Shown here: positions 1 to 5,892 of the stretch, one piece after another
Position numbering within the stretch: position 1 is the stretch's first letter
How the letters are laid out: the number at the start of each line of letters is the position of its first letter
DNA from: Rhizorhabdus sp.
GTDB taxonomy: Bacteria; Pseudomonadota; Alphaproteobacteria; Sphingomonadales; Sphingomonadaceae
DNA: 6,040 nt
Assembly: GCA_004297635.1 (NCBI GenBank)
Contig: SCUQ01000040.1
Coordinates: forward strand, 1 to 6,040
Direction of reading: 5' to 3'
Notes under the pieces: generated by a model
Databases searched by the model: none
Seen by the model: the letters and a program-made list of their open reading frames with translations, nothing else
What the model was told of the DNA's origin: nothing
Translations under genes and position numbers: made by a program

Positions 1-98
1 CGCCAGCCGGCGCCCTGCTCGAAGAAACGGATAGGGTGGCCATGGGCGTCGATCGTCTTGAGGCCGGGGACGTCGAAGCGGTGCAGCGGGGCGTTCAT
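1..98 (-). CDS. N-terminal part of an unrecognised protein (runs off the left edge)
   Basis: Reading the minus strand from an ATG at 98 gives an open frame of 32 codons to the window edge, beginning MNAPLHRFDVPGLKTIDAHG and continuing through HPIRFFEQGAGWR. A strong Shine-Dalgarno GGAG lies 7 bases before the ATG, which makes this start convincing although the piece is very short. There is no signal peptide or membrane segment in the visible part. It starts only 11 bases after the stop of the 595-codon gene on the same strand, so the two are almost certainly co-transcribed. I do not recognise the family from 32 residues. A role linked to the upstream methyltransferase-like protein is inference from position only. 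Confidence 0.75.
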   Translation of the reverse strand, partial: MNAPLHRFDVPGLKTIDAHGHPIRFFEQGAGW

Positions 99-105
99 CG
101 ATAGA

Positions 106-112
106 CTCCTTA
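106..112 (-). promoter_or_regulatory. Ribosome binding site overlapping the upstream stop codon
   Basis: On the minus strand the sequence TAAGGAG combines the TAA stop of the 595-codon gene (112-110) with a GGAG Shine-Dalgarno core (109-106) placed 7 bases before the ATG at 98. The site fixes the start of the edge-truncated gene. The tight packing suggests that ribosomes finishing the first gene help start the second. Confidence 0.75.
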
Positions 113-1897
113 TGCAGCGCGCAGCTGAGCATTTTCGCGTTCGAGGTCGCGCGCCCAGGAGGCGAGGCCGAAGCGGCGGACGTCGACCTGGCGCCAGAAC
201 AGGCCTGGATCGCGCTGCCAAAGCGGGAAATGCGCCAGCGCGTTGGCGCATTGCGAGCCCATGTCGATCACTTCGGCCAGTTCCTGCAGATAGAAGGGCA
301 GGGGCTCGCCATCGGCTCCCATCTGCTGATCATGCGGAAAAGCCGCCGCCTTGAGGGCTGTGTCGGCGCCGTGGCGGAAGCAGGCCAAAGCCGTTTGCGG
401 ATCGCCATCGGCGAGATGAATGCGCGCTTCGTAGAAGGAGGCCGCAATGGTCTTGGTCGCCAGCAGTGGCGAGAAATCGGCCCAATCGGCTTGGGCGGCC
501 TCGCGATACCAGCGCTTGGCGGCCTCGCGATCCTCGATCAGCTCGTTGAGGCGCCCCGCCAAAAAGGCGAGCGAGATCCGCCAGCGGCGGACATGGACAG
601 GCGTATCGTCCGCCATGGGCCGGCCCGCATAGCCATGGATCATCGGTAGCACCGCCATCGCCAGATCGGGGCGGCGCATTTCAAGGATACGATAGCCGAG
701 CACGGCGATGGCGGCGCCACGATCGGCCGACTCCTCGCGCGAATCCTCGATCACGCATTCGGCCAGGCGGGCCAGCTTGACCTCATGTGTCAGCCTTTCG
801 CCCATCTGCACCATCGAGCGATACAGCCAGGGATTGTCATAGGCAGCGCCGAAATCGACCAGCCCGGGAAGCGGTCCTTTCGCGGCCGGAAAGGCGGGAT
901 TGTCATAGCCCCCGGGCTGCCCCGCCCCGACCAGCGGGTTGGCCGAGGCGACCATTATCAGCCAGTCGGTAGCGGCCGGCTGTTCCGCCTCGACCGCGAA
1001 GATCGCGTGGGGTCCTGCGGAATTGGGGCTGACCGCAATCTGTACATAGCGCGTCTCGGGCAGGAAGTGCTCGGACATGGCATCGCTGAAGCCGTCCCAG
1101 CTATCCGGCCGATCGGCCTCGCCGCGGCCCTGCTTCCAGCCGATCACGACGCGGCCGTCATGTTTCAACACGCGGCTGTAGTCGTCGAGCCGCGAAGCCC
1201 AGTCGGTTTTCACGGCCGGCTCGAACGCGACGATCAGGTCGATCGACTGATCGGCGAGGCGAGCCAGTCCGGCGTCCACGGTCTCGCCCCCTCCGTGCCG
1301 TTGCCCTTTGTCCTTGGCCACTCGCACCGTCGATCCGGCACGGGACAGCGCCATTATGATCGCTGCGCCATCGGTCGAGCCCGCGCCGTCGACAAGGACG
1401 CGGTCGCCCGGACGGACATGGTTAGCCGCAGCCGCATAGCGCGCGATAAGGGCGTCGGCTTCGACACCCCTCTGCAACAGAGACCCCTTGTGCTTGGCGC
1501 GTTGCCAAAGGCTGGCGCCTGGCAGCATGTCTGCCGTCCAGCACGAATAGTCTCCGGTCGTCATGCCACCAGGATGTCGCTGCCAGCCCGCGTCGAACAG
1601 GGTGCGTTCAAGCGTGCGGCGATCCTGACCCGCGCTCTGCAGCACCAGCAGGTCCATCTGCCGGAAAGGGCGGAGGGCCCTGGCGAAATCACTACCGGTG
1701 ATGGCGTCGGTCCAGGCAAGGAAACCGGCTGTCGTGCCGCGATGTTTCATCGGTGCTCCGCCCGCTTCGGGCACGTCCACCGGCTCGCATCCCATCAGCG
1801 CCAGCTCGCGGGCCAGCTCGGCATGAGCGGTTCGGTCCAGTGCGATGCGACACGGACCGAGCCGCTGGACGATGGCGCTGGCATTCTGGATCGACAC
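110..1897 (-). CDS. Methyltransferase-like (Rossmann) protein with TPR-like C-terminal half
   Basis: The protein has 595 residues from a GTG start at 1897, chosen because GGAG lies 6 bases upstream. The open frame extends 29 codons further to a TTG, but that stretch is Arg-rich and has no ribosome binding site. Residues 165-177 (DRVLVDGAGSTDG) resemble methyltransferase motif I with G-x-G-x3-G spacing. Residues 219-254 (IDLIVAFEPA, then RVLKHDGRVVIGW) resemble the later strands of a class I SAM-dependent fold. The acid usually found at the end of strand 2 is not evident (VRVAKDKG), so catalysis is doubtful. Residues 340-370 carry the phrase FGAAYDNPWLYRSMVQMGER. About 395-560 is helical and TPR-like (for example AAKRWYREAAQADW and GDPQTALACFRHGAD). 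The C-terminus ends in a short charged helix (ERENAQLRAA). No signal peptide or membrane segment is seen, so it is probably cytoplasmic. Similar architectures occur in polysaccharide loci, which is recalled and not shown here. Confidence 0.8.
   Translation of the reverse strand: MSIQNASAIVQRLGPCRIALDRTAHAELARELALMGCEPVDVPEAGGAPMKHRGTTAGFLAWTDAITGSDFARALRPFRQMDLLVLQSAGQDRRTLERTLFDAGWQRHPGGMTTGDYSCWTADMLPGASLWQRAKHKGSLLQRGVEADALIARYAAAANHVRPGDRVLVDGAGSTDGAAIIMALSRAGSTVRVAKDKGQRHGGGETVDAGLARLADQSIDLIVAFEPAVKTDWASRLDDYSRVLKHDGRVVIGWKQGRGEADRPDSWDGFSDAMSEHFLPETRYVQIAVSPNSAGPHAIFAVEAEQPAATDWLIMVASANPLVGAGQPGGYDNPAFPAAKGPLPGLVDFGAAYDNPWLYRSMVQMGERLTHEVKLARLAECVIEDSREESADRGAAIAVLGYRILEMRRPDLAMAVLPMIHGYAGRPMADDTPVHVRRWRISLAFLAGRLNELIEDREAAKRWYREAAQADWADFSPLLATKTIAASFYEARIHLADGDPQTALACFRHGADTALKAAAFPHDQQMGADGEPLPFYLQELAEVIDMGSQCANALAHFPLWQRDPGLFWRQVDVRRFGLASWARDLERENAQLRAA
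494..531. repeat. 14-base direct repeat, 24-base period, inside the TPR-like region
   Basis: GGCGGCCTCGCGAT occurs at 494-507 and again at 518-531, a spacing of exactly eight codons. On the coding minus strand both copies encode REAA within the segment DREAAKRWYREAAQ. It is probably a local duplication or convergent helix composition in a TPR-like helix, not a functional DNA site. Confidence 0.5.
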
Positions 1898-1900
1898 TCG

Positions 1901-1907
1901 CTTCTCC
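1901..1907 (-). promoter_or_regulatory. Ribosome binding site that decides a GTG start
   Basis: On the minus strand GGAGAAG (1907-1901) has its GGAG core 6 bases upstream of the GTG at 1897. No comparable site precedes the alternative upstream TTG at 1984 or the first internal ATG codons, so this places the start of the methyltransferase-like gene. Confidence 0.65.
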
Positions 1908-1999
1908 GCGGATTTTGATGCGCGCCGGTCCGGAACCCGGCCCGCGCGGCATCTGTTTCCTCTTGCATGCCGGAATAGGTGCAAAGCGTTGAGGGTTGG

Positions 2000-2007
2000 T
2001 TAACCAT
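2000..2007 (+). promoter_or_regulatory. Putative CtrA half-site TTAACCAT
   Basis: The sequence TTAACCAT matches the half-site word known for the alphaproteobacterial cell-cycle response regulator CtrA. It is embedded in the palindrome TGGTTAACCA. It lies 40-70 bases upstream of the ydbH start candidates and about 100 bases upstream of the leftward gene, so it could serve either. There is no second TTAA at the 7-base spacing of a full site, so this is a motif match only. Confidence 0.35.
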
Positions 2008-2069
2008 GTTCTGGAGGGCGTTGCGGTCGGCCATTGCCGCTTATGGGGACAGGCCCTAAGCGTGCGGTG

Positions 2070-5000
2070 ATGGAGGATGCGCCCAAACGCTTGTCCCGAC
2101 CTGCGCTCGCAGCCGGAATAGGGGGACTGCTGCTGGCTGGCGGCGCAGCGTGGCTGTGGATCGAACGGACGCCGATCGCGGCTTCTTACATCGATGACGC
2201 GCTGACGGCGCGTGGCATCTCGGCCAGCTACAAGCTCGCCCATGTCGGATTTCGGACCCAGCGCATCGAGGCGATCCGGATCGGCGATCCGGCCAATCCC
2301 GATCTCACCGCCGACTGGGCCGAGGTTGAACTTGCGGTCGGCCTGACCGGCGTCAGCGTTCGCACGGTCGATGCCGGCGGCGTGCGGCTGCGCGGCCGGC
2401 TTGTCGATGGACGCCTCTCGCTGGGTGCGCTCGACCGGATGATGCCCGAAAGCGGTGGCGATCGGCCCTTCGCACTTCCCGACATCGGCCTGACGGCACG
2501 GGCCATCCGCTTTGATCTGGCTATGCCGCAGGGATTGGTGAGCGCGACGATCGACGGCCGCGGCAACCTGAAGGACGGATTTCGGGGTGTGATCGCGCTG
2601 GGCGCAGATCGGCTGACTAGCGGCGGCTGCGCCGCATCGGCGCTGGCGGCCCGGATAGCCATACGGATGGAAAATGGCCGGCCTTTCGCCAATGGCCCCA
2701 TGTCCGCACGCCGCATCGATTGTCCACAGGCAAGGCTGATCGCTCCGAAGCTGGCCGTCGATGTCCGCGGGGATGGCGATTTCGCTCGATGGCGGGGGAC
2801 GTTGTCGCTGCGCGATGCTAGTCTGATCTCCGTGGTGCAGGCAGCGCGGCTGTCGGGCAACGTCGATTTCGATCTTTCCGCAACGCGTCTGAATGGCAGG
2901 ATAGGTCTCGGTGCGGATCAATTGCGCTACGCCGGTTCGGTCGCTGAGCGGCTGTCGTTGACCGCATCCGTGCAGGCGGATCCAAGCAACGGCACGGCAA
3001 CGGCCAGCGGCGATATGCGCCTGATCGGAGCGCGGCCCGATGCGACGATGGTCGATCGCACAGCACGGCAGCTTGCCTCGACGGAAGGCCTGCCGATGGG
3101 GCCTGTCCTCGCCGCCTGGGGACAGGCGCTCCGCCGGGCCGCACGCAGGGTCGATGGAACGGTCGCCTTTGCGGTCAACCAGACGCCGGCCTCTGGCGGG
3201 GTGCGGATCGACCGGATCGATATGAGAGCGGCGGGCGGCGGGCGGTTGCTGGCTCGTTCCGAAGGGGCCGAAGGGCTAGGCTGGCGCTGGCCGCAGGGCG
3301 GCGCAGTCGCCAACGCCAGCGTCGAGCTGTCGGGCGGCGGGTTGCCGCGGCTGTCGATGAGCCTGCGGCAGGCCGTGCCTGGCGCTCCTCTCAGCGGATC
3401 GGCCACGATAGCGCCCTATCGAGTAAGCGGTGCGCGACTGGCCTTTGCGCCGATAACGTTCCAAGCCGGCCCGCGAGGGGAGACGCAGCTCTCCTCGCGG
3501 ATCACGATGGACGGGCCGCTCGCGGATGGCCGGATCGAGGGGTTGGATCTGCCGATCAGGCTGGTGATCGGCGCCAACGGCAGTTTCCTTCTCAATCCGG
3601 GCTGCGCGCCGCTCGGGTTCGACCGGTTGTCCATAGCCGGGACGGTGATCTCCCGGGCCAGCCTGCCGCTATGCCCGATACAGGGGGCGCTGATCGGACG
3701 AACGGCCGCCGGCTCCCTCTATGGCGGCGCGCGGATCAGGGGACCGCGCCTGCGGGGGCGGGTCGGGGATCAGCCGCTGACGATGATCGCCCGCTCGCTC
3801 GATGTCGCGGTGGCGCGGCCGGGTTTCCGGCTGGATACCCTGGCGATCCGGCTGGGCGATCCGGCCGCGCCCACGCGCCTCGATGTCGCCTCGCTCGAAG
3901 GGCAGGTCGGCGCGCAAGGGTTATCGGGGCGGTTTGCGGAAACATCGGGCAAACTCGCTGCGGTCCCTCTCCTGATATCCGGCGCTTCCGGGCGCTGGGC
4001 GCTCGCGGATGGCCGTCTGATGCTGGAAGGTGGAATCAAGGTGGATGATGCCGAGCTTCTGGCTCCGCGCTTCCACCAACTCGTTTCCGACGATGTCCGC
4101 CTCTCGCTGCTGGCTGGTCGCATCGCCGCCGCGGCGACCCTGCGCGAGCCGCGTTCGGGCCGGGCGGTCTCCCGTGTTGCCATCCGCCACGATCTGTCCC
4201 GCAGCGTTGGGGATGCCGTACTGGATGTGGACGCACTGCGTTTTGACAAGGGGCTCCAACCCGAAGCTGTCACGCCGCTGACCCTCGGCATGATCGCCAA
4301 TGTGTATGGTGCGGTCGCGGGGCAGGGCCGGATACGCTGGTCCGGCGGCAATGTGACGAGCGATGGTGATTTCCGGACCGACGGCATCAACCTCGCAGCG
4401 GCCTTCGGACCCGTGACCGGCCTGAAAGGCAACATCCATTTCACGGACCTGCTGGGACTGGTCACCGCGCCCGACCAGACGGTGACGATCGCCGAGGTCA
4501 ATCCTGGCGTCGCGGTTACGGACGGGGTGATCCGCTACCATATTCTGCCCGAACATAAATTGTCGGTAGTCGAGGGCCGCTGGCCGTTCGCGGGCGGCAC
4601 ATTGACCCTGGAGCCGACCGTGCTCGACATGGGGCAACCGGTCGCGCGGCGGCTTACCTTCCGGATCGTCGGGCTCGACGCCGCCACCTTCGTCCAGCAG
4701 CTCGAATTCAAGAATCTCGCGGTTACCGGAAAGTTCGACGGCGTGCTGCCGATCATCTTCGATGCCCAGGGCGGGCGCATCGAAAATGGCGTTCTCAGCG
4801 TCCGGCCGGGCGGCGGCACGCTTTCCTATGTCGGGGACGTCACCAACGCCAATCTCGGCCGTATCGCGCGGATCGCCTTCGATGCGCTCAAGTCGATGCG
4901 GTACCAGCGGCTGACGATCGACCTGAACGGCAGTCTGGATGGAGAAATCGTCAGCAAGGTGCGCTTCGACGGTACCAACGATAACCCGCAGGAAACCGCC

Positions 5001-5192
5001 AAACGCGGCGGCATCGTCGGGCGGCTGCTGGCCCCGGTCACGCGTCTGCCCTTCCGCTTCAATATCACCATCACGGCGCCGTTCCGCGGCCTTGTCAATT
5101 CCGCGCAGACCTTCGTCGACCCGTCGATCGTGCTGCGCAACACCGCCGCCGGCGCCGTGCAGCCGGGGCCGGCGCCCATTCAGCCCCAGTAA
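2070..5192 (+). CDS. ydbH: YdbH family AsmA-like intermembrane phospholipid transport protein
   Basis: With the ATG at 2070 the protein has 1040 residues. ATG 2043 and TTG 2034 are in-frame alternatives, and none has a clear Shine-Dalgarno. I prefer 2070 because it gives a short charged N-terminus (MEDAPKRLSR) before one membrane segment (about 11-31). The rest is a long periplasmic, beta-rich body made of the repeated GRLxLxG-type phrases of AsmA-like proteins. The C-terminal part matches the YdbH signature (Pfam calls it 'dicarboxylate transport', a misleading name): GKFDGVLPI near 887-895, GGGTLSYVGDV, ALKSMRYQRL near 939-948, a GTNDNP phrase and the closing PFRFNITITAPFRGLVNS. E. coli YdbH is partly redundant with TamB and YhdP in moving phospholipid to the outer membrane. 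The adjacent ynbE and ydbL homologues strongly support the assignment. Cysteines at 187/218 and 512/535 form two close pairs that could be disulfides. The protein ends in a Pro-rich tail. Confidence 0.92.
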   Translation: MEDAPKRLSRPALAAGIGGLLLAGGAAWLWIERTPIAASYIDDALTARGISASYKLAHVGFRTQRIEAIRIGDPANPDLTADWAEVELAVGLTGVSVRTVDAGGVRLRGRLVDGRLSLGALDRMMPESGGDRPFALPDIGLTARAIRFDLAMPQGLVSATIDGRGNLKDGFRGVIALGADRLTSGGCAASALAARIAIRMENGRPFANGPMSARRIDCPQARLIAPKLAVDVRGDGDFARWRGTLSLRDASLISVVQAARLSGNVDFDLSATRLNGRIGLGADQLRYAGSVAERLSLTASVQADPSNGTATASGDMRLIGARPDATMVDRTARQLASTEGLPMGPVLAAWGQALRRAARRVDGTVAFAVNQTPASGGVRIDRIDMRAAGGGRLLARSEGAEGLGWRWPQGGAVANASVELSGGGLPRLSMSLRQAVPGAPLSGSATIAPYRVSGARLAFAPITFQAGPRGETQLSSRITMDGPLADGRIEGLDLPIRLVIGANGSFLLNPGCAPLGFDRLSIAGTVISRASLPLCPIQGALIGRTAAGSLYGGARIRGPRLRGRVGDQPLTMIARSLDVAVARPGFRLDTLAIRLGDPAAPTRLDVASLEGQVGAQGLSGRFAETSGKLAAVPLLISGASGRWALADGRLMLEGGIKVDDAELLAPRFHQLVSDDVRLSLLAGRIAAAATLREPRSGRAVSRVAIRHDLSRSVGDAVLDVDALRFDKGLQPEAVTPLTLGMIANVYGAVAGQGRIRWSGGNVTSDGDFRTDGINLAAAFGPVTGLKGNIHFTDLLGLVTAPDQTVTIAEVNPGVAVTDGVIRYHILPEHKLSVVEGRWPFAGGTLTLEPTVLDMGQPVARRLTFRIVGLDAATFVQQLEFKNLAVTGKFDGVLPIIFDAQGGRIENGVLSVRPGGGTLSYVGDVTNANLGRIARIAFDALKSMRYQRLTIDLNGSLDGEIVSKVRFDGTNDNPQETAKRGGIVGRLLAPVTRLPFRFNITITAPFRGLVNSAQTFVDPSIVLRNTAAGAVQPGPAPIQPQ

Positions 5193-5195
5193 AGC

Positions 5196-5199
5196 GAGG
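5196..5199 (+). promoter_or_regulatory. Ribosome binding site of the mini-ORF ahead of ynbE
   Basis: GAGG lies 4 bases after the ydbH stop and 7 bases before the ATG at 5207. It is the only good Shine-Dalgarno between ydbH and the ynbE start at 5257. It is too close to the ATG at 5202, which in any case stops after two codons (ATG CGA TGA). Confidence 0.5.
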
Positions 5200-5206
5200 C
5201 CATGCG

Positions 5207-5260
5207 ATGAACATCCCGACATTGACGATGAAGCGTTGCGGTGCGAGCGTCTGCCCATGA
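5207..5260 (+). CDS. Possible 17-residue leader peptide coupled to ynbE
   Basis: The frame from ATG 5207 encodes MNIPTLTMKRCGASVCP and stops at TGA 5258-5260. It begins 14 bases after the ydbH stop with GAGG at optimal distance. Its stop overlaps the ynbE start as ATGA (5257-5260), the classic geometry of translational coupling. The ynbE start has no Shine-Dalgarno of its own, so ribosomes ending here may re-initiate on ynbE. The peptide has two cysteines and no recognisable function. It could equally be chance open sequence, or the remnant of an older ynbE start in another frame. Existence of the frame is seen; translation is inferred. Confidence 0.4.
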   Translation: MNIPTLTMKRCGASVCP

Positions 5261-5469
5261 CGAGGATGATGCTCAAGCCGATCGGTGCTCTGGTTCCCGC
5301 GATGCTGATCGCTTCCGGCCTGCTTTTGGCCGGCTGCATCCAGATCGCTGCACCCGACAAGCCGATCGAGATCAACCTGAACGTCAACGTCAAGCAGGAG
5401 GTGGTCGTCCGGCTTCAGAAGGACGCCGACGATTTCATCGCCAACAATCCGGAGCTGTTTCCGAAATGA
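5257..5469 (+). CDS. ynbE: YnbE-like outer-membrane lipoprotein
   Basis: This is a 70-residue protein with a lipoprotein signal: a short basic start (MTRMMLK), a hydrophobic core and the lipobox LLLAGC with the acylated cysteine at 27. The residue after it is isoleucine and not aspartate, so the Lol system should deliver it to the outer membrane. The mature 44 residues contain the family core: APDKPIEINLNVNVKQEVVV (32-51) with alternating hydrophobic side chains that fit a beta strand, then a short helix ending NNPELFPK. In E. coli YnbE docks on the C-terminal end of YdbH by beta-strand addition, completing a bridge across the periplasm. ATG 5257 was chosen because it makes an ATGA overlap with the preceding mini-ORF; ATG 5266 and 5269 are alternatives and would not alter the lipobox. 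Its stop overlaps the ydbL start. The short length is normal for this family. Confidence 0.9.
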   Translation: MTRMMLKPIGALVPAMLIASGLLLAGCIQIAAPDKPIEINLNVNVKQEVVVRLQKDADDFIANNPELFPK

Positions 5470-5840
5470 TGCGCATGACCCATATCCTGATGACCGCTGC
5501 GGCGCTTGCCGTTGCCGGTTCTCCCGCGCGTGCCGCCGACCCGATCGTCGAACAGGCGCTGTCTGCCGGTACCATCGGTGAACAGTGGGACGGCTATCTC
5601 GGTTTCGTCTCGGCGCCTTCGGGCGACCTGAAATCGGCGGTCGATGCGATCAACATCAAGCGCCGCGCCGGCTACACCCAGATTGCCGCCGCGCGTAACG
5701 TGACGGTCGATCAATTTGCCCAGACCACCGCATGTTCCACCTTGCGTGCGGTCAAGCCTGGCCAGGCCTATAAGCTGAAGGACGGCGGCTGGCAGCGGCG
5801 ATCCGGCTCGGAATCGATCACCCCGGATTATTGCGGCTAG
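5466..5840 (+). CDS. ydbL: YdbL-like periplasmic DUF1318 protein
   Basis: This is a 124-residue protein with a Sec signal peptide (about 1-23, ending SPARA before ADPIVEQAL). The DUF1318 core follows: GTIGEQWDGYLGFVSAP (35-51), then AVDAINIKRRAGYTQIAAARNVTVDQFA (58-85), with the typical helix and the N-x-KR-x3-Y pattern. In E. coli YdbL acts in the periplasm to regulate YnbE multimerisation, so that YnbE pairs correctly with YdbH. Its ATG overlaps the ynbE stop (ATGA, 5466-5469), with GGAG 11 bases upstream, indicating coupled translation. The ATG at 5469 is an alternative. Two cysteines, C90 and C123, could form a disulfide closing the C-terminal tail (PDYCG), a segment absent from the E. 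coli protein as I remember it. Confidence 0.9.
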   Translation: MMRMTHILMTAAALAVAGSPARAADPIVEQALSAGTIGEQWDGYLGFVSAPSGDLKSAVDAINIKRRAGYTQIAAARNVTVDQFAQTTACSTLRAVKPGQAYKLKDGGWQRRSGSESITPDYCG

Positions 5841-5867
5841 TTTTCGGCCGTCGTCAAAGGGCAGCGG

Positions 5868-5892
5868 CCCGGCGTTGGTCCGGTACGCCGGG
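5868..5892 (+). terminator. GC-rich hairpin after ydbL, possible transcription end
   Basis: CCCGGCGT (5868-5875) and ACGCCGGG (5885-5892) form a perfect 8-base stem with a 9-base loop, 27 bases after the ydbL stop. No T-run follows, so it is not a textbook intrinsic terminator. It may instead block 3' exonucleases or act in Rho-dependent termination. Position and stem quality are the only support. Confidence 0.4.

Larger units (their letters stand above)
1898..2069. promoter_or_regulatory. Divergent intergenic region between the leftward operon and ydbH
   Basis: About 170 bases separate the GTG of the leftward gene from the likely ATG of ydbH, and the promoters of both transcription units should lie here. 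I could not find a good -35/-10 pair in either direction. The clearest element is the palindrome TGGTTAACCA at 1997-2006. A weaker inverted repeat, GCCGG/CCGGC around TCCGGA, lies near 1924-1941. The open frame across this region on the minus strand (start at 2034) continues into the leftward gene in another frame and looks non-coding. Confidence 0.6.

Noticed and set aside
785..1918. 377-codon open frame on the plus strand opposite the methyltransferase-like gene
   Set aside because: It is antisense to a gene with a recognisable fold. Its protein is rich in Arg, His and Gly without domain character, and it is a typical high-GC shadow frame.
1795..2034. 79-codon minus-strand frame upstream of the leftward gene (MADRNALQ...)
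   Set aside because: It has no ribosome binding site, it runs on inside the real gene in another frame, and its second half is a Ser/Arg-rich shadow.
1692..2921. 409-codon minus-strand frame spanning the intergenic region and the start of ydbH
   Set aside because: It crosses both genes and the divergent promoter region, with low-complexity composition (many Arg, Pro and Gln). ydbH coding is well supported on the opposite strand.
3517..4013. Recurring GCTCGCGGATGGCC word within ydbH
   Set aside because: Both copies encode LADGR in the same reading frame and reflect the repeating strand-turn phrases of AsmA-like proteins, not a DNA element.
4939..5256. Extension of the ynbE frame far upstream inside ydbH
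   Set aside because: The extended N-terminus would be an Arg/Ser-rich shadow of YdbH and would bury the lipoprotein signal peptide, which must be N-terminal.
3921..5393. 490-codon minus-strand frame opposite ydbH and ynbE
   Set aside because: It is antisense to the strongly supported C-terminal YdbH signature and YnbE. The composition is rich in Asp, Arg and Gly with no domain recognised.
5241..5465. Extension of the ydbL frame upstream through ynbE
   Set aside because: It would put about 75 Arg/Asp/Gln-rich residues before a clear Sec signal peptide. The ATGA overlap start at 5466 explains the gene.
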